Made by a program: the position numbers and the translations under genes
DNA from: Clostridia bacterium
GTDB taxonomy: Bacteria; Bacillota_E; RBS10-35; JAJYVN01
Assembly: GCA_027335515.1 (NCBI GenBank)
Contig: DAHWHT010000266.1
Location: forward strand, 1-14,951
Reading direction: 5' to 3'
Length of the DNA stretch: 14,951 nt
In this document: positions 14,211-14,951 of the stretch, piece by piece
Numbering within the stretch: the first letter of the stretch is position 1
Layout of the letters: every line of letters starts with the position of its first letter
Notes under the pieces: generated by a model
Told to the model about the DNA's origin: nothing
Seen by the model: the letters and a program-made list of their open reading frames with translations, nothing else
Database searches by the model: none

Positions 14211-14951
14211 ATGGGTCATTCGGCGTCGATCCTCGCGGCGGCGCTCCCGCGGACGCGCGCCTCGGCCCGGCTGCGCTTGGCGGCGCGGTGCTTGGCGTGC
14301 CTACTGGCGGTGGCCACCGCGAGCGCCTGCGGCCGGTCCGCGCACCACGGGCGGGCGCGGAACCCCGCCGTCGTGGCCCTGGCGGCAAGGCGACCGGTGA
14401 ATCCCGCCCCAGGGGCCGTCCCCGGGGTCGATGGCGCGGCACCGGCCACGCCTCCCGCCGGGACGCGCCGCCCGCCCGTCGGCAACGCCCATCTGCGCAT
14501 ACCGGTCGTGATGTACCACGTGATCGCACCGCCGCCACGCTCGCCCTACGCCTACCTGTATGTGACGCGCCGGCGCTTCAGGCGCCAGATGACGGCCCTG
14601 CGGGAGGCCGGGTATTGCGCGATCACCCTGCGAACGGCGTACGCCCTTTGGACGGGCGCGCGGCGGTTGCCGGGCTGTCTCCCGCTCATCGTGCGTTTCG
14701 ATGACGGCTATACCAGCGTCTTTGTCCAGGCGTACCCGGTGCTGCGACAGATGGGTTGGCCGGCCAACCTCTGCCAGCAGGTGCGGCGCATCGACTTCCC
14801 GGGGGGCTTGAGCGAGGGCCAGATTCGCACCCTGCTGGCCCACGGCTGGGACCTGGCCGACCACGGCTATTACCAACCCGAACTCAGCCTGATCGGCGCC
14901 AGCCCGGCCCAACTGCGCCGTCAGGTGGCCGGTTCGCGTCGGCGCCTTGCC
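14211..14951 (+). CDS. Exported polysaccharide-deacetylase-like protein with altered metal site (partial)
   Basis: The first 247 residues of a protein that runs off the right edge. ATG 14211 follows GGAAGG by 9 nt. Residues 1-40 form an arginine-rich export signal with hydrophobic core C-L-A-C-L-L-A-V-A-T and a possible weak lipobox A-S-A-C (Cys40). A Pro/Ala-rich linker to about 95 follows, then the NodB-type domain: I-P-V-V-M-Y-H at 97-103, F-R-R-Q-M-T-A-L-R-E-A-G-Y at 123-135, F-D-D-G-Y at 163-167, and D-H-G-Y-Y-Q-P-E-L at 217-225. Active NodB enzymes bind metal with Asp and two His in H-S/T-x-x-H; here the second His is Gln222 and Ser/Thr is Gly219. Asp165 and His218 remain. It acts outside the cell, on peptidoglycan or another glycan, but may be a poor or inactive deacetylase. 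Confidence 0.85.
   Translation, partial: MGHSASILAAALPRTRASARLRLAARCLACLLAVATASACGRSAHHGRARNPAVVALAARRPVNPAPGAVPGVDGAAPATPPAGTRRPPVGNAHLRIPVVMYHVIAPPPRSPYAYLYVTRRRFRRQMTALREAGYCAITLRTAYALWTGARRLPGCLPLIVRFDDGYTSVFVQAYPVLRQMGWPANLCQQVRRIDFPGGLSEGQIRTLLAHGWDLADHGYYQPELSLIGASPAQLRRQVAGSRRRLA

Noticed and set aside
1..14951. CRISPR array, tRNA, rRNA, transposase or phage genes
   Set aside because: No regularly spaced repeats, cloverleaf, rRNA segments or recombinase motifs were found by reading both strands.

Overview
The window is a very GC-rich bacterial segment with many TTG and GTG starts and clear Shine-Dalgarno sites. The gene content (CstR-type repressor, FmdB zinc ribbon, an MFS family common in Firmicutes, CPBP protease, an exported polysaccharide-deacetylase-like protein) suggests a high-GC Firmicutes lineage such as the Thermaerobacter/Symbiobacterium/Limnochorda type. 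That placement is inference only.

Layout from left to right. (1) Positions 209-3049 (+) hold phosphoenolpyruvate carboxylase, full length except for one in-frame TAG at 2021-2023. The TAG replaces the conserved Tyr of the Y-S-D-S motif. (2) A minus-strand unit runs from 6082 to 3059: MFS transporter, S41 peptidase without a signal peptide, and lumazine synthase ribH. The last two overlap as GTGA. (3) A minus-strand sulfur-stress operon runs from 7751 to 6227: CstR-like repressor (Cys35/Asn60/Cys64), single-domain rhodanese, DUF302 protein and DUF202 membrane protein. It has a TTGACA promoter and a candidate operator. (4) A divergent MFS transporter (8069-9262, +) follows a long structured leader. 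(5) Positions 9263 to about 12776 are loosely packed and look less GC-extreme: a DHA3-type MFS exporter and a CPBP intramembrane protease, both on the minus strand, separated by gene-free stretches of about 350-580 nt. This looks like an acquired or decaying segment. (6) A divergent pair follows: an FmdB-type zinc-ribbon protein (-) and a TIM-barrel sugar-phosphate isomerase/epimerase-like protein (+). (7) The right edge carries the start of an exported polysaccharide-deacetylase-like protein whose second metal-ligand His is Gln.

The most connected regulatory signal is an 18-bp element, CTATACCC-N-G-N3-GGTA-N. It occurs at the cstR promoter (7796-7813) and again at the fmdB promoter (13036-13053), where it fills the whole spacer between -35 and -10. 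The two promoters may therefore share a CsoR/CstR-family regulator. The other main anomaly is the amber codon in PEPC. No CRISPR array, tRNA, rRNA, insertion sequence or phage gene was recognised.
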